Shown here: piece by piece, positions 33,085-41,075 of the stretch
Layout: each line of letters starts with the position of its first letter
How positions within the stretch are numbered: the first letter of the stretch is position 1
IMG/VR virus record: IMGVR_UViG_3300031884_000002
Coordinates: 186,001-250,000 of that record
DNA from: a virus
Strand: one strand, 5' to 3'
Length of the DNA: 64,000 bases
Notes under the pieces: model-generated
Database searches by the model: none
Told to the model about the DNA's origin: nothing
What the model saw: only the letters and a program-made list of their open reading frames with translations
Made by a program: the position numbers and the translations under genes

Positions 33085-33651
33085 TTACTCTATAATTTCA
33101 TCGATACAACCAAGCTTCAAAGCGTCTTGAGCAGACATAATCCAATCCGTATTACTTTCATACACTTTTTTTAATTTATTTTTTGATATTTTAGTATGTT
33201 TTAATACGTGATTATTCATTATTTCTTGCAATCGTTCAGCTTCTTCTATATTTTTTAGTTGTTCTTTTAAAGTTCCATCAGACATATCGCTTAATTGATG
33301 GTGCATAAAAGTAGAATAACTATATGAATATCTCTTATAACCAGTTATAGATATAATAAATCCAGCACTTGTAGCGCAACCTGTTACAATCGTATTAATT
33401 TTGGTTTTGCACTTTTTCATTATTCCTATCAATCCAAAACAATGATAAACATCGCCGCCATGACTATCAATGTAAAGTTTAATGGGAGGTGGAGTATATT
33501 CTAAATTATGTAATGAATATAATTTTTTATTATATTCATCATCATCTTCTATTTCTAATATTGATTTTGTTAATTCTCCAATTGTAATTTGTGTAACGTC
33601 TTTATTGAATAATAATATTCTATCTTTGGGAGTGGGTAATATAATAGGCAT
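33085..33651 (-). CDS. ClpP-like serine protease
   Basis: 188 residues, the size of ClpP. Catalytic Ser in VTGCATSAGF, His in TFMHHQLSD, and the DALKLGCIDEI end typical of ClpP/S49-like crotonase-fold proteases. LYIDSHGGDVYHCFGLIGIMKK is the oxyanion-strand region. It could act with host Clp ATPases to remove host proteins, or serve as the head-maturation protease, since ClpP-like enzymes do this in several phages and no other prohead protease is in the window. Confidence 0.88.
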   Translation of the reverse strand: MPIILPTPKDRILLFNKDVTQITIGELTKSILEIEDDDEYNKKLYSLHNLEYTPPPIKLYIDSHGGDVYHCFGLIGIMKKCKTKINTIVTGCATSAGFIISITGYKRYSYSYSTFMHHQLSDMSDGTLKEQLKNIEEAERLQEIMNNHVLKHTKISKNKLKKVYESNTDWIMSAQDALKLGCIDEIIE

Positions 33652-33653
33652 GT

Positions 33654-34463
33654 TTATTTAAAATTTAATGATGGATGTAGTTCATTATGACATTTGTGAC
33701 ATAGAGTTATACCTGATACTTTATTGTTTATGTGATAATCTACAACTGTATCCGATATCAATTTTTTAATTTCAAAATCTTTTAACATTTCTTCTGTAAT
33801 TTCTACCATATGTTTTTTAATAATTTCGGTCATGTATTCTTTATCGTGATGTATATGTAATTTATCATCACTTCCACATTTTACACATTTAAATCCATCT
33901 CTTACTAAAATTGGATATTTCCATTCCTTATATAAACGTCTATCAGCATAAACTATTGGATATATATTACTTATTCCGCCTTTCCATTGAGAATGATTAC
34001 TTCTGTTTAATGTTGGAATAGTTCCGTTTAATCTATTTTCTTTCATTGTTCTGGAGTATTTATTTTTTCTATCCTGAGTAAATGCAATAGATGTTGCTAA
34101 TCCATTATTTTTAACTCTTTCATCTGTTTCTTTTGAAAGACCACTATTCCAAGTAGTAAGTTCTCCAGAATTAAATCTTTTTATTCTGGTCTCTAATGAT
34201 TTTTCCAAACATTTTTTATTATGTCCCCAATTGTTATGTATTCTACTGTAATGTCCTTTACACAATTCACAGAATGATTTTAAACCATATGACCATTTGA
34301 CTTTTCCTCCACATCCACATTTGCATAAGGGCCACATTCCATTAAGATAAAAATCAACATAGAATGCGTCAGATTTTATTCCATGTGCAATACTATTATG
34401 ACGACTTAATGATTTATAGTTATCAAACTCAATTTCACATAATTTACATTTATATTCAGACAT
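33654..34463 (-). CDS. HNH homing endonuclease with C2H2-type zinc finger
   Basis: 269 residues from the ATG at 34463 (MSEYKCKLCEIEF). Upstream in-frame codons to 34511 lie inside a terminator hairpin and are rejected. N-terminal zinc finger YKCKLCEIEFDNYKSLSRHN...H; a Cys cluster CKCGCGGK; HNH nuclease core FKCVKCGSDDKLHIHHD ... GITLCHKCHNELH at the C-terminus. It lies downstream of the tail-tube gene. Shine-Dalgarno GGAAGG is part of the hairpin's right arm. Confidence 0.85.
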   Translation of the reverse strand: MSEYKCKLCEIEFDNYKSLSRHNSIAHGIKSDAFYVDFYLNGMWPLCKCGCGGKVKWSYGLKSFCELCKGHYSRIHNNWGHNKKCLEKSLETRIKRFNSGELTTWNSGLSKETDERVKNNGLATSIAFTQDRKNKYSRTMKENRLNGTIPTLNRSNHSQWKGGISNIYPIVYADRRLYKEWKYPILVRDGFKCVKCGSDDKLHIHHDKEYMTEIIKKHMVEITEEMLKDFEIKKLISDTVVDYHINNKVSGITLCHKCHNELHPSLNFK

Positions 34464-34466
34464 AAA

Positions 34467-34502
34467 AAATCCTTCCAAATATAAGTATATAGGAAGGATT
34501 TC
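34467..34502 (-). terminator. Hairpin terminator just before the HNH gene
   Basis: Ten-bp stem AAATCCTTCC/GGAAGGATTT (34467-34501), 15-nt loop, six Ts reaching the ATG at 34463. It should end tail-tube transcription, and its arm also holds the HNH gene's Shine-Dalgarno sequence. Confidence 0.75.
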
Positions 34503-34526
34503 AAACCGCAATATATTTTATTTATA

Positions 34527-34567
34527 ATTACGCAATCTTATCTTTGATTATGTTAATATTGCGTAAT
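34527..34567. repeat. Perfect 10-bp inverted repeat after the tail-tube gene
   Basis: ATTACGCAAT (34527-34536) and ATTGCGTAAT (34558-34567), 21-nt spacing, 6 nt past the tail-tube stop. No T-tract. It could protect the mRNA 3' end or be a protein-binding or endonuclease target site. Confidence 0.5.
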
Positions 34568-34573
34568 CGTAAG

Positions 34574-35065
34574 TCAATACTGAAGTATGGCAAAATCGTA
34601 GCTCAACGCTAACGTTATATTCAACGGTTCACCAGTATCAGTCCAATCTAATGTTCCGCCATCAAATGATACAGGAAATGCACCTTTTAACGTCCATTCT
34701 TCTACTTTGTCGCCAATTGGACCAGTCATGTTTAATGTAATATCTTTCTTATAAAAGTCAGCATATCCATCACGCCCAGTTACAGATTCATGAGATAATC
34801 TAAACCATTCAAATGCGGCTTGAGCAGAAGAAGGAACTACTGGGTCATACAATTCAATAGTAATCTGTTCCCATGTGGTTTTTCCTTTATAAAAATATTG
34901 TAAATTGATATAATCAATAGTTTTACGATCCTGTTTCCACTTTGGTCTATCGGTTTTCTTAATAGTATATGTAGGAATGCCGTCAATATACATTATAAAA
35001 CGGTTCTTTGTCTTTGGCTCAAATTGAGTGTAAAATATTTCTTGGTTGGTGAGAAGATCCGGCAT
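34574..35065 (-). CDS. Tail tube protein
   Basis: 163 residues, the same size as T4 gp19. FEPKTKNRFIMYIDGIPTYTIK, YFYKGKTTWEQITIELYDP, AAFEWFRL and KDITLNMTGP...VEEWTLKGAFP are characteristic of the gp19-type tube fold. It polymerises into the inner tube through which DNA passes. It is flanked on both sides by endonuclease genes. The start is preceded by GAAAGATAAAAAA and, further up, a small hairpin at 35083-35100. Confidence 0.9.
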   Translation of the reverse strand: MPDLLTNQEIFYTQFEPKTKNRFIMYIDGIPTYTIKKTDRPKWKQDRKTIDYINLQYFYKGKTTWEQITIELYDPVVPSSAQAAFEWFRLSHESVTGRDGYADFYKKDITLNMTGPIGDKVEEWTLKGAFPVSFDGGTLDWTDTGEPLNITLALSYDFAILQY

Positions 35066-35121
35066 TTTTTTATCTTTCAGTTATTCAACCACCGTTGAAT
35101 TGTGTTGTTTAATATGTTTCA

Positions 35122-35829
35122 TTATATATAAATATACTGAAAAAATGTTTTATTCGAAAAATTATATCTCCAAAATTTTTTAGGTTTTAACGTATCAATT
35201 ATTTTTTGTTGTCTAATTTTATCTTTTTTACGTTGTGCTTCTTTATTATGATATTTACTATCATATTCCAATACCACATTATGAATTGGATCATATCCAT
35301 CTATATAAAACATATTGTTTCCTGTTTTTAATTGATAATTTAATACGAAATTAAATCCCAATTTATTCCATTTATCTATAAGTTCCTTATGTCCTTTATC
35401 CATTGCTATATTATTCCACTTACATCTATCAATCATATGTTCCCGTTTAAGTGGATTTTTCCATGCTTTTTTAACAGATTCTGATACTTTTTTCTTTGTT
35501 TCTTCACTTAATGTTGTTCCTAAATATCTATTTCTTTGTTTTAACTTCATTTCAGCCGTATGTTTTCGTCCAAACATTGGATGTTTATCCCCGCTTACCA
35601 TTTTTCCAAATTTCTCTTTATTTAGAGAAGACCAAGTTGGTTTACCTATCTCAATACAAGAATGACATAATTGACCTTTAGAGATAGAACATGACATTTC
35701 ATACATTGTGTTTGGATTCCCCGTTTTTCCTATAACTTCAGAACCACACGAAGGACACCGTTTACACCATTTTCCTTCAATGTTTTTCCAAATTTTTCCA
35801 GTCTTAATATGTTCTTGGACTTTACTCAT
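35122..35829 (-). CDS. Homing endonuclease, zinc ribbon plus Vsr-like nuclease
   Basis: 235 residues. N-terminal zinc ribbon KWCKRCPSCGSE...CHSC. A NUMOD3-like GDKHPMFGRKHTAEMKLKQ segment sits at ~79-97. The C-terminal nuclease has MFYIDGYDPIHNVVLEYDSKYH and KKFWRYNFSNK, matching the one at 23749. It starts next to the stop of the nucleotidyltransferase gene (ATAAAATG) and precedes the tail tube. Confidence 0.8.
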   Translation of the reverse strand: MSKVQEHIKTGKIWKNIEGKWCKRCPSCGSEVIGKTGNPNTMYEMSCSISKGQLCHSCIEIGKPTWSSLNKEKFGKMVSGDKHPMFGRKHTAEMKLKQRNRYLGTTLSEETKKKVSESVKKAWKNPLKREHMIDRCKWNNIAMDKGHKELIDKWNKLGFNFVLNYQLKTGNNMFYIDGYDPIHNVVLEYDSKYHNKEAQRKKDKIRQQKIIDTLKPKKFWRYNFSNKTFFQYIYI

Positions 35830-35830
35830 T

Positions 35831-37969
35831 TTATGAAACAGTTATATCTTTATAGCCATTATTTAACGCCCATTCTGCTACTCTAAAAATTTCAACTAAT
35901 CTAACATTTATATCCTCATCATTCAATCCCATACTAATCATATGTGTTCCTCCTAATTGATTGCCGATATTACCAGCCATTTGGTCATGGGGATTGTCAC
36001 TCTTATCAAATGGATTTTCCGGTTCCGGTTCATCCGTTTGTTTCCATTCATCCCCTTCTTCTGGCTTAGGTTTAGGCTTAAATTCTTTACGTTGAATTTG
36101 ATTTTGTTTAACCCAGTCTTTATCGGATTGAATTGATAATATTCGATCTTTCAACTCTTGTGCCGACATTCTAAATACGTTTCCATTATCAATCGGATCA
36201 AATTGTAAGACTTCCTTAAACATATGATAAGCATTACGATTTGACATATTCAATTCAGGAGGTCCATTGTATTTGGTTTTATTGTCGGTGATAATTACTC
36301 TAATCACTTCACTATTAAGCATTCGGCTCTTTTCCCGTTTGAATTTCCCCAGTGTGATATTCAATTTTTTCAATTCATTAAATATCCCGAGTAATACCTG
36401 CTTAATAGTTTTTGAGGTGAATCCAGCAATGTAAAAATTTATTATTCCAGTGTTTCCTTCTCCTTTTTCCCAGTAAGAACCATCCGTGGTTAAGATGTCA
36501 TAAGTAGTGCCGACTTTATTTTTATTAAAATAATCTAATTGATCTTTTGGTAGATTCCGAAGTATGGGAGACAATACCGTGTCACATAGATAATAAGTCA
36601 AATCATGAACGCTATCCAGTCTATGTTTATAGGAGGCTCCATCAATATAAACATTCATTGATTCCGATAACATTTTAGGAGTCTTTCTTTTGGTAATGTC
36701 TATCTGCCATCGATGTCCTTTAATATGTAATGGATCATTTTCAGGAACGCCGGCTCCAACACCTTCTCCCATAGATTTATTTATATATTTAAGTCGTTTT
36801 TTAATTTCGTCATTATACGTTTGATAATCAATCATGGATTGTAATATTATAGAATCATCTTGTTTATTTTTTATTCCATACTGATATGCCCGTTTTGATT
36901 TTTCTCTTAATGCGTTAAGATTATCAAGTGTCAATCCATTTAATGATTGGAATGTTTTATCATAAAACGGTTTAGGATGACGTTGTTTTAAATCTTTTTG
37001 TTTAATCTCCATTACAATATTATTACTATACCATTCTTCTAAATAATTTAATAACTCTTGTAATGATGGAAATGATATAGCCGGACTTTTAAACTTTAAT
37101 CGGAATGCTCCAGTGTGTGCATTAATCACCCATTCTCCATCTCTCATGTTATTATAACCAAATCCTTCTTGTAGCCTAAATGAATTACAAAACCATTCAT
37201 CATGTAAAAATATTTTTACGGATGTTCCATTTGGTTCTATATGAAAATTAGAAGTTTTTGAATTAATATCTGCGTTTTCATCAATACTTAATTCTTTGTC
37301 ATATTGATTGGTGATTGAAGTTTTCAATTTTCCAATAATTCCTTTTTTACGAAGTAATTTATATACAATATTTTCAACACTTAATTCTCCATCGGTATCA
37401 AGTCCATATTGTCTAAATGCGTCCAAATAATCCTTGGCACGTTTCATGGTTTCTTGATTTCCAGATGATATAGAATTATCAATATATTTTTTAACACCAG
37501 TATATTTTATTTGAATCAATGATTTATCTATGCCTTCTATATTCTGTCTTGATGGTTTTTTAATCCATTGATTTTTAATAATAGAATATATTCCATTGAC
37601 ATATGGTTTTTCTGCCGCCATATCTTGGATATTCATTTCTACTTTATGTCCTTTAATTTCTATATTATGTTCTCCATTCCATTGAGAACTAACCAATTTA
37701 ACCATTTTAATAGCGGTTTCTTCTGGCATCTGTAACGCTTTTAAATCAACTATAACATGAATATCGATATCACTTTCAACATTCCAATTAAAAGAAGCCA
37801 ATGAACCCATAAAATATACATCTATAACTGGAGCCTCAAATTTTGATTTCCTATAAAAATCATCGGATATTTTTAGTAAATCAAGTCTTATTTCAGGATT
37901 TAAATTATAGGCCGCATCCCATATTTCAGGATTTAAACTATTATGAATAATGACAGGAGAATTACGCAT
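35831..37969 (-). CDS. Large protein with N-terminal nucleotidyltransferase domain
   Basis: 712 residues. Residues ~45-130 form a Pol-beta/MNT-type nucleotidyltransferase: GSLASFNWNVESDIDIHVIVD provides the GS...DxD catalytic signature. The rest (several beta-rich segments such as VKIFLHDEWFCNSFRL, and a Pro/Glu linker near residue ~640) is not recognised. Such proteins are common in environmental T4-like phages; substrate unknown. It overlaps the upstream gene by 8 nt, so it is coupled to it. Confidence 0.7.
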   Translation of the reverse strand: MRNSPVIIHNSLNPEIWDAAYNLNPEIRLDLLKISDDFYRKSKFEAPVIDVYFMGSLASFNWNVESDIDIHVIVDLKALQMPEETAIKMVKLVSSQWNGEHNIEIKGHKVEMNIQDMAAEKPYVNGIYSIIKNQWIKKPSRQNIEGIDKSLIQIKYTGVKKYIDNSISSGNQETMKRAKDYLDAFRQYGLDTDGELSVENIVYKLLRKKGIIGKLKTSITNQYDKELSIDENADINSKTSNFHIEPNGTSVKIFLHDEWFCNSFRLQEGFGYNNMRDGEWVINAHTGAFRLKFKSPAISFPSLQELLNYLEEWYSNNIVMEIKQKDLKQRHPKPFYDKTFQSLNGLTLDNLNALREKSKRAYQYGIKNKQDDSIILQSMIDYQTYNDEIKKRLKYINKSMGEGVGAGVPENDPLHIKGHRWQIDITKRKTPKMLSESMNVYIDGASYKHRLDSVHDLTYYLCDTVLSPILRNLPKDQLDYFNKNKVGTTYDILTTDGSYWEKGEGNTGIINFYIAGFTSKTIKQVLLGIFNELKKLNITLGKFKREKSRMLNSEVIRVIITDNKTKYNGPPELNMSNRNAYHMFKEVLQFDPIDNGNVFRMSAQELKDRILSIQSDKDWVKQNQIQRKEFKPKPKPEEGDEWKQTDEPEPENPFDKSDNPHDQMAGNIGNQLGGTHMISMGLNDEDINVRLVEIFRVAEWALNNGYKDITVS

Positions 37970-38537
37970 TGGAAATATTGATTATAAATGCATCGGCAGT
38001 ATCACGAGTAATTCTTGTGATTTTAAACTTAAGAGGAAGATTAGACATATTTACAGGTCTAATTTGACCTTCAAACATTTTTGAATAATCTCCTGAATCA
38101 ATGACTATTTCTTCTACCTTTTCTCCACCTTCATTTTCTATAAGACCCATTGCTTGCATTTGCCCTCCGGGTTGTTCTTTAGAATATTTAGCCTCTCCGC
38201 TAAGATTCATCATTTCTTTATCTTGGGGATATGCATCAGTAGCAGATTCTTGTTTTAATTTTCTACGTCTTTCTTGTTCTTCTGCTACATAGGGACGAAG
38301 CCATGGAATCACTTCATCTAAATTTATTTCTGGATATTCTATAATAGCACCGCAATCACTGTGCCGCATTGTATCTCCACCATCATCCGAGTATGTATGT
38401 TTTTCAAATATTTCTTTGTTACAATGAGGACATATATCATATTCCTGTGGACGAGAACCTTTTTTAATCAGATTCTCAGTAGTAAATCTGGCTATGGTTT
38501 CGGAAATGAGTTTTTGAGTGTCAATATCTACGTTCAT
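37962..38537 (-). CDS. Hypothetical protein with zinc-ribbon-like motif
   Basis: 191 residues from the ATG at 38537 (MNVDIDTQKLISETIARFT); the frame extends to 38573 but that part covers the promoter. CPHCNKEIFEKHTYSDDGG...HSDC suggests a metal-binding site near residue 36-62, followed by a charged linker and a beta end (LKFKITRITRDTADAFIINI). It is coupled to the nucleotidyltransferase. Both a -35/-10 pair and a late-type box precede the start. Confidence 0.55.
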   Translation of the reverse strand: MNVDIDTQKLISETIARFTTENLIKKGSRPQEYDICPHCNKEIFEKHTYSDDGGDTMRHSDCGAIIEYPEINLDEVIPWLRPYVAEEQERRRKLKQESATDAYPQDKEMMNLSGEAKYSKEQPGGQMQAMGLIENEGGEKVEEIVIDSGDYSKMFEGQIRPVNMSNLPLKFKITRITRDTADAFIINISNA

Positions 38538-38541
38538 ATTA

Positions 38542-38573
38542 TATAAATATAATATAAAATGTAGATATGTCAA
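38542..38573 (-). promoter_or_regulatory. Composite promoter: sigma-70 elements plus late-type box
   Basis: Minus strand TTGACA (38568-38573), 16 nt, TATATT (38546-38551), with the -10 box ending 8 nt before the ATG at 38537. The box ATATTTATA (38542-38550) overlaps the -10. This overlap suggests that the late box occupies the -10 position. Confidence 0.7.
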
Positions 38574-39095
38574 TCAAGTTTTAGATAATCGAATTATTTT
38601 ATCTATGGAAGTTTCATAGGAATTAGAATTATGTAATATACCTACTCCTCCTTCTTTATTCCAGTCTTGAATTGTATCTTCCATATCATCTATAAGTATT
38701 CCAATATTAGTGGCATAGCACTTCTTCCATCTTCTACCCCGAACTATGTATATTTTCTCGTATATTATCTCTGGGATGTGTTTTTTAAGCCACATCTTCT
38801 TCCCTTGTTCTACGACCATAGAATAACCTTCATCGGATGTTCCAGTGGAAGATAGAATACGAATATCAGAATAATGAGTTATGGCGGCATTGTATAATTC
38901 TTTACCTCCCTTAATCCAATCCATATCAGCCCAAAAATCAATTCCGGCATCTAAAAATATTTGTCTGGCTTTCTTATCTCCATGTTTTTGGTTATATTGT
39001 TTTATAGTTAATCCTCCCGATAAATTGGAATATGATTTATCAAAGTCACATAACACCCCATCCAAATCTAAAAATAATTTGTAATTTCTATTCAT
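38574..39095 (-). CDS. HAD-family phosphatase, 5'(3')-nucleotidase-like
   Basis: 173 residues. Motif I FLDLDGVLCDFD (nucleophile Asp), motif II LSSTG, a Lys-rich region around KKH, and motif IV IGILIDDMEDTI. The layout fits 5'(3')-deoxyribonucleotidase-like HAD enzymes, which in phages may adjust nucleotide pools. Preceded by a perfect-consensus promoter whose -10 box ends 7 nt before the ATG. Confidence 0.82.
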   Translation of the reverse strand: MNRNYKLFLDLDGVLCDFDKSYSNLSGGLTIKQYNQKHGDKKARQIFLDAGIDFWADMDWIKGGKELYNAAITHYSDIRILSSTGTSDEGYSMVVEQGKKMWLKKHIPEIIYEKIYIVRGRRWKKCYATNIGILIDDMEDTIQDWNKEGGVGILHNSNSYETSIDKIIRLSKT

Positions 39096-39102
39096 TGTAT
39101 AG

Positions 39103-39130
39103 ATTATACCGAATATTTGGAAAATGTCAA
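39103..39130 (-). promoter_or_regulatory. Consensus sigma-70 promoter, leaderless configuration
   Basis: Minus strand TTGACA, 16 nt, TATAAT, ending 7 nt before the ATG at 39095. Confidence 0.88.
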
Positions 39131-39344
39131 TAAAATATCGGTAAAATTGAAAATTGGAAGATTTTATTTCTACGTAACTTGTTTATATTCAGGCATTTAT
39201 AAGAAATACATTACTATCTTTTATACATTTGAAATTTCAAAATACGTCAAATCCTCAATGTTTTCATTATAATAAGTTGACGAGTAAAATAAAATCTGAT
39301 ATACTCTTAATAGATAAAGAAAAGTAACAAAAGAAAATAATAAA
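39131..39344. other. Non-coding interval with an outward plus-strand promoter
   Basis: 214 nt with no gene on either strand (all frames with ATG are under 10 codons). It contains a plus-strand promoter, TTGACG (39277-39282), 17 nt, TATACT (39300-39305), pointing into the 3' end of the minus-strand gene at 39345, and a 14-bp palindrome TTTGAAATTTCAAA at 39228-39241. Confidence 0.55.
39277..39305 (+). promoter_or_regulatory. Possible promoter for an antisense or non-coding RNA
   Basis: TTGACG, 17 nt, TATACT. No plus-strand gene follows, so the RNA would be non-coding and antisense to the end of 39345-40988. Confidence 0.45.
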
Positions 39345-40988
39345 TTATTTCAATAAATTTATTAATTTATAATGTTCTGTTAATTTATCTAAATCACTTG
39401 CATATTTAGTAATATCTGCTTTGCTATTTAAATTAGCTATTTTTGATAATACAGTATCAAGTGTTCCTTTATCAATTCCATCTTTTAACTTTCTATCAAT
39501 TATAGTTTTTATTTCTGGAAACTTAGATATTGCTTTCTCTGCAAATGTTGAATAACTTACATTTGATGGTTTACTGGGAGACGTAGGTTTATTTTTAATT
39601 TCTGGTTCACGTATATTTGATGGGGGAGGATTTACCGGAGTTCCTGTATCTACAGGAGTAGGTTCTTTTAATGCTTTACGAACATATTCTTCAGTCGATA
39701 ACCCAGTTCCGTTGGCATCAACTACTAATTTTATATATTCTCTAGCTTCCTTTTCATTTTTACACTTGTTTAAAGTTAGTAATGCTTTAACTGCATTTTG
39801 TATGTTAGGTATTTCAAAAATATCAACTTCCGCAGGTTTAATGTCAACGTTTCCATTTGCCTTTACTGCTTCATTATAATTCTCTTTAGCATCTTCTCTT
39901 TTTAAAATATTAGGGTCAAATCCTGCATTTTTAAGAGCCATTACAAATTGACCGAAATCTTTTCCAGTTTCTATTAAATTAATATCTTCTGGATTTTTTC
40001 CACTTAAAATCGAACTTATCACATCCAACTTAAACACTTGTGGTTTACCATCTCTATTATTAAACTTAATACTTTTTTCATTTGGGTCAAATATAAACTT
40101 GATTTTTTCTGGATCTTCTTTAATTCCTTTATATTCAGTCCATTTTTGTTCTACTCCTCCTAATAACGATTTAAATAATGGAACTGAATATTTGGATTCT
40201 ATAGCATTCAATTCATTTGAATCTTTAATTTTTTTAATTAAGTTACTATTTTTATTGGCAGATTCCAATAAAAACTTAACGGAAGGGTTTACATATGATG
40301 GACTATTAGGATTTATCTGGTCGTCCCAAAACTCAAACATTACTATTTCTCCAGTTTTATTTTCATTCGGAATATTTACTGCTTCTTCTATTGCAACTGT
40401 ATCTCCCGATTTTTCATCATTTTCTTTTTCTTCGTTTTCCCATAATACCAATATTCTATTTCTATGTATTTTATTGGACCATTTTAAACTTATTTTTTTA
40501 AACTTATCATTTGATAATTTAACCGTTTTAGTTACATTTAACGGCAATCCAAAGTTTCTATATTTTCTAAAATGTCCTCGGAACCAATTCATCCATCCTC
40601 CAGCCTCTTCTTCTGTATTTCCTACTTCCTTTTCAGTCGTTCTTCCACCCTCAGAATCATCCCCTATGTCTATTCCATGTGATTCTTCCTCTATAGCTAC
40701 AACTCCATCATCACTACTTCTATTTCCAGCAATAGCATCTACATCTAAATCATTACCCTCTACATCTGTGTTTGGATCGGGTTCTCCTAATTTAGAAATA
40801 ATCATTTTACAAACTGAATCTACAATTTTTAAAAAATCAAGTTCCGCTTGATTTAATTGATTTTTATTCGAAGTTTGATTGGTAGAATTAACAGGTTTAG
40901 AAAATCTATTTTTTAATTTATCAATCCATCCAGCCTCATTTATATAAGGGGAACCTTGTAAATTGTATAAATATTTATTCGCTATCAT
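39345..40988 (-). CDS. Acidic late protein of unknown function
   Basis: 547 residues. The start MIANKYLYNLQGSPYINEAG contains an I-N-E site that would fit L/I-x-E processing, then GWIDKLKNRFSKPVN, a basic amphipathic helix. Residues ~60-135 are acidic and low in complexity (Asp/Glu/Gly-rich). The middle contains RKYRNFGLPLNVTKTVKLSN and the end is helical. A late-type box lies 6 nt upstream. A head-internal or structural protein is likely; not recognised. Confidence 0.5.
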   Translation of the reverse strand: MIANKYLYNLQGSPYINEAGWIDKLKNRFSKPVNSTNQTSNKNQLNQAELDFLKIVDSVCKMIISKLGEPDPNTDVEGNDLDVDAIAGNRSSDDGVVAIEEESHGIDIGDDSEGGRTTEKEVGNTEEEAGGWMNWFRGHFRKYRNFGLPLNVTKTVKLSNDKFKKISLKWSNKIHRNRILVLWENEEKENDEKSGDTVAIEEAVNIPNENKTGEIVMFEFWDDQINPNSPSYVNPSVKFLLESANKNSNLIKKIKDSNELNAIESKYSVPLFKSLLGGVEQKWTEYKGIKEDPEKIKFIFDPNEKSIKFNNRDGKPQVFKLDVISSILSGKNPEDINLIETGKDFGQFVMALKNAGFDPNILKREDAKENYNEAVKANGNVDIKPAEVDIFEIPNIQNAVKALLTLNKCKNEKEAREYIKLVVDANGTGLSTEEYVRKALKEPTPVDTGTPVNPPPSNIREPEIKNKPTSPSKPSNVSYSTFAEKAISKFPEIKTIIDRKLKDGIDKGTLDTVLSKIANLNSKADITKYASDLDKLTEHYKLINLLK

Positions 40989-40994
40989 ATGTAA

Positions 40995-41003
40995 TATAAA
41001 TAT
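40995..41003 (-). promoter_or_regulatory. Late-type AT box
   Basis: ATATTTATA on the coding strand, 6 nt before the ATG at 40988. Confidence 0.5.
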
Positions 41004-41022
41004 ATTATAATATATTGTTTAA

Positions 41023-41056
41023 CTAAAAAATAAACCTCCCATTAGAGGAGGTTTAT
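41023..41056 (-). terminator. Rho-independent terminator after the sheath gene
   Basis: Ten-bp stem ATAAACCTCC/GGAGGTTTAT (41030-41056) with 7-nt loop and T-rich tail on the minus strand. Confidence 0.82.
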
Positions 41057-41075
41057 ATGTTTTTTAATTGCTCAC

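Noticed and set aside
34464-34511. N-terminal extension of the HNH gene (MRFEILPIYLYLEG)
   Set aside because: It would translate through the terminator hairpin; the ATG at 34463 begins the zinc finger and has a Shine-Dalgarno sequence.
40099-40851. Plus-strand open frame of 250 codons
   Set aside because: It is antisense to the acidic late gene 39345-40988; its composition (Ser/Phe/Ile-rich) is a mirror of that gene and it has no start signal.
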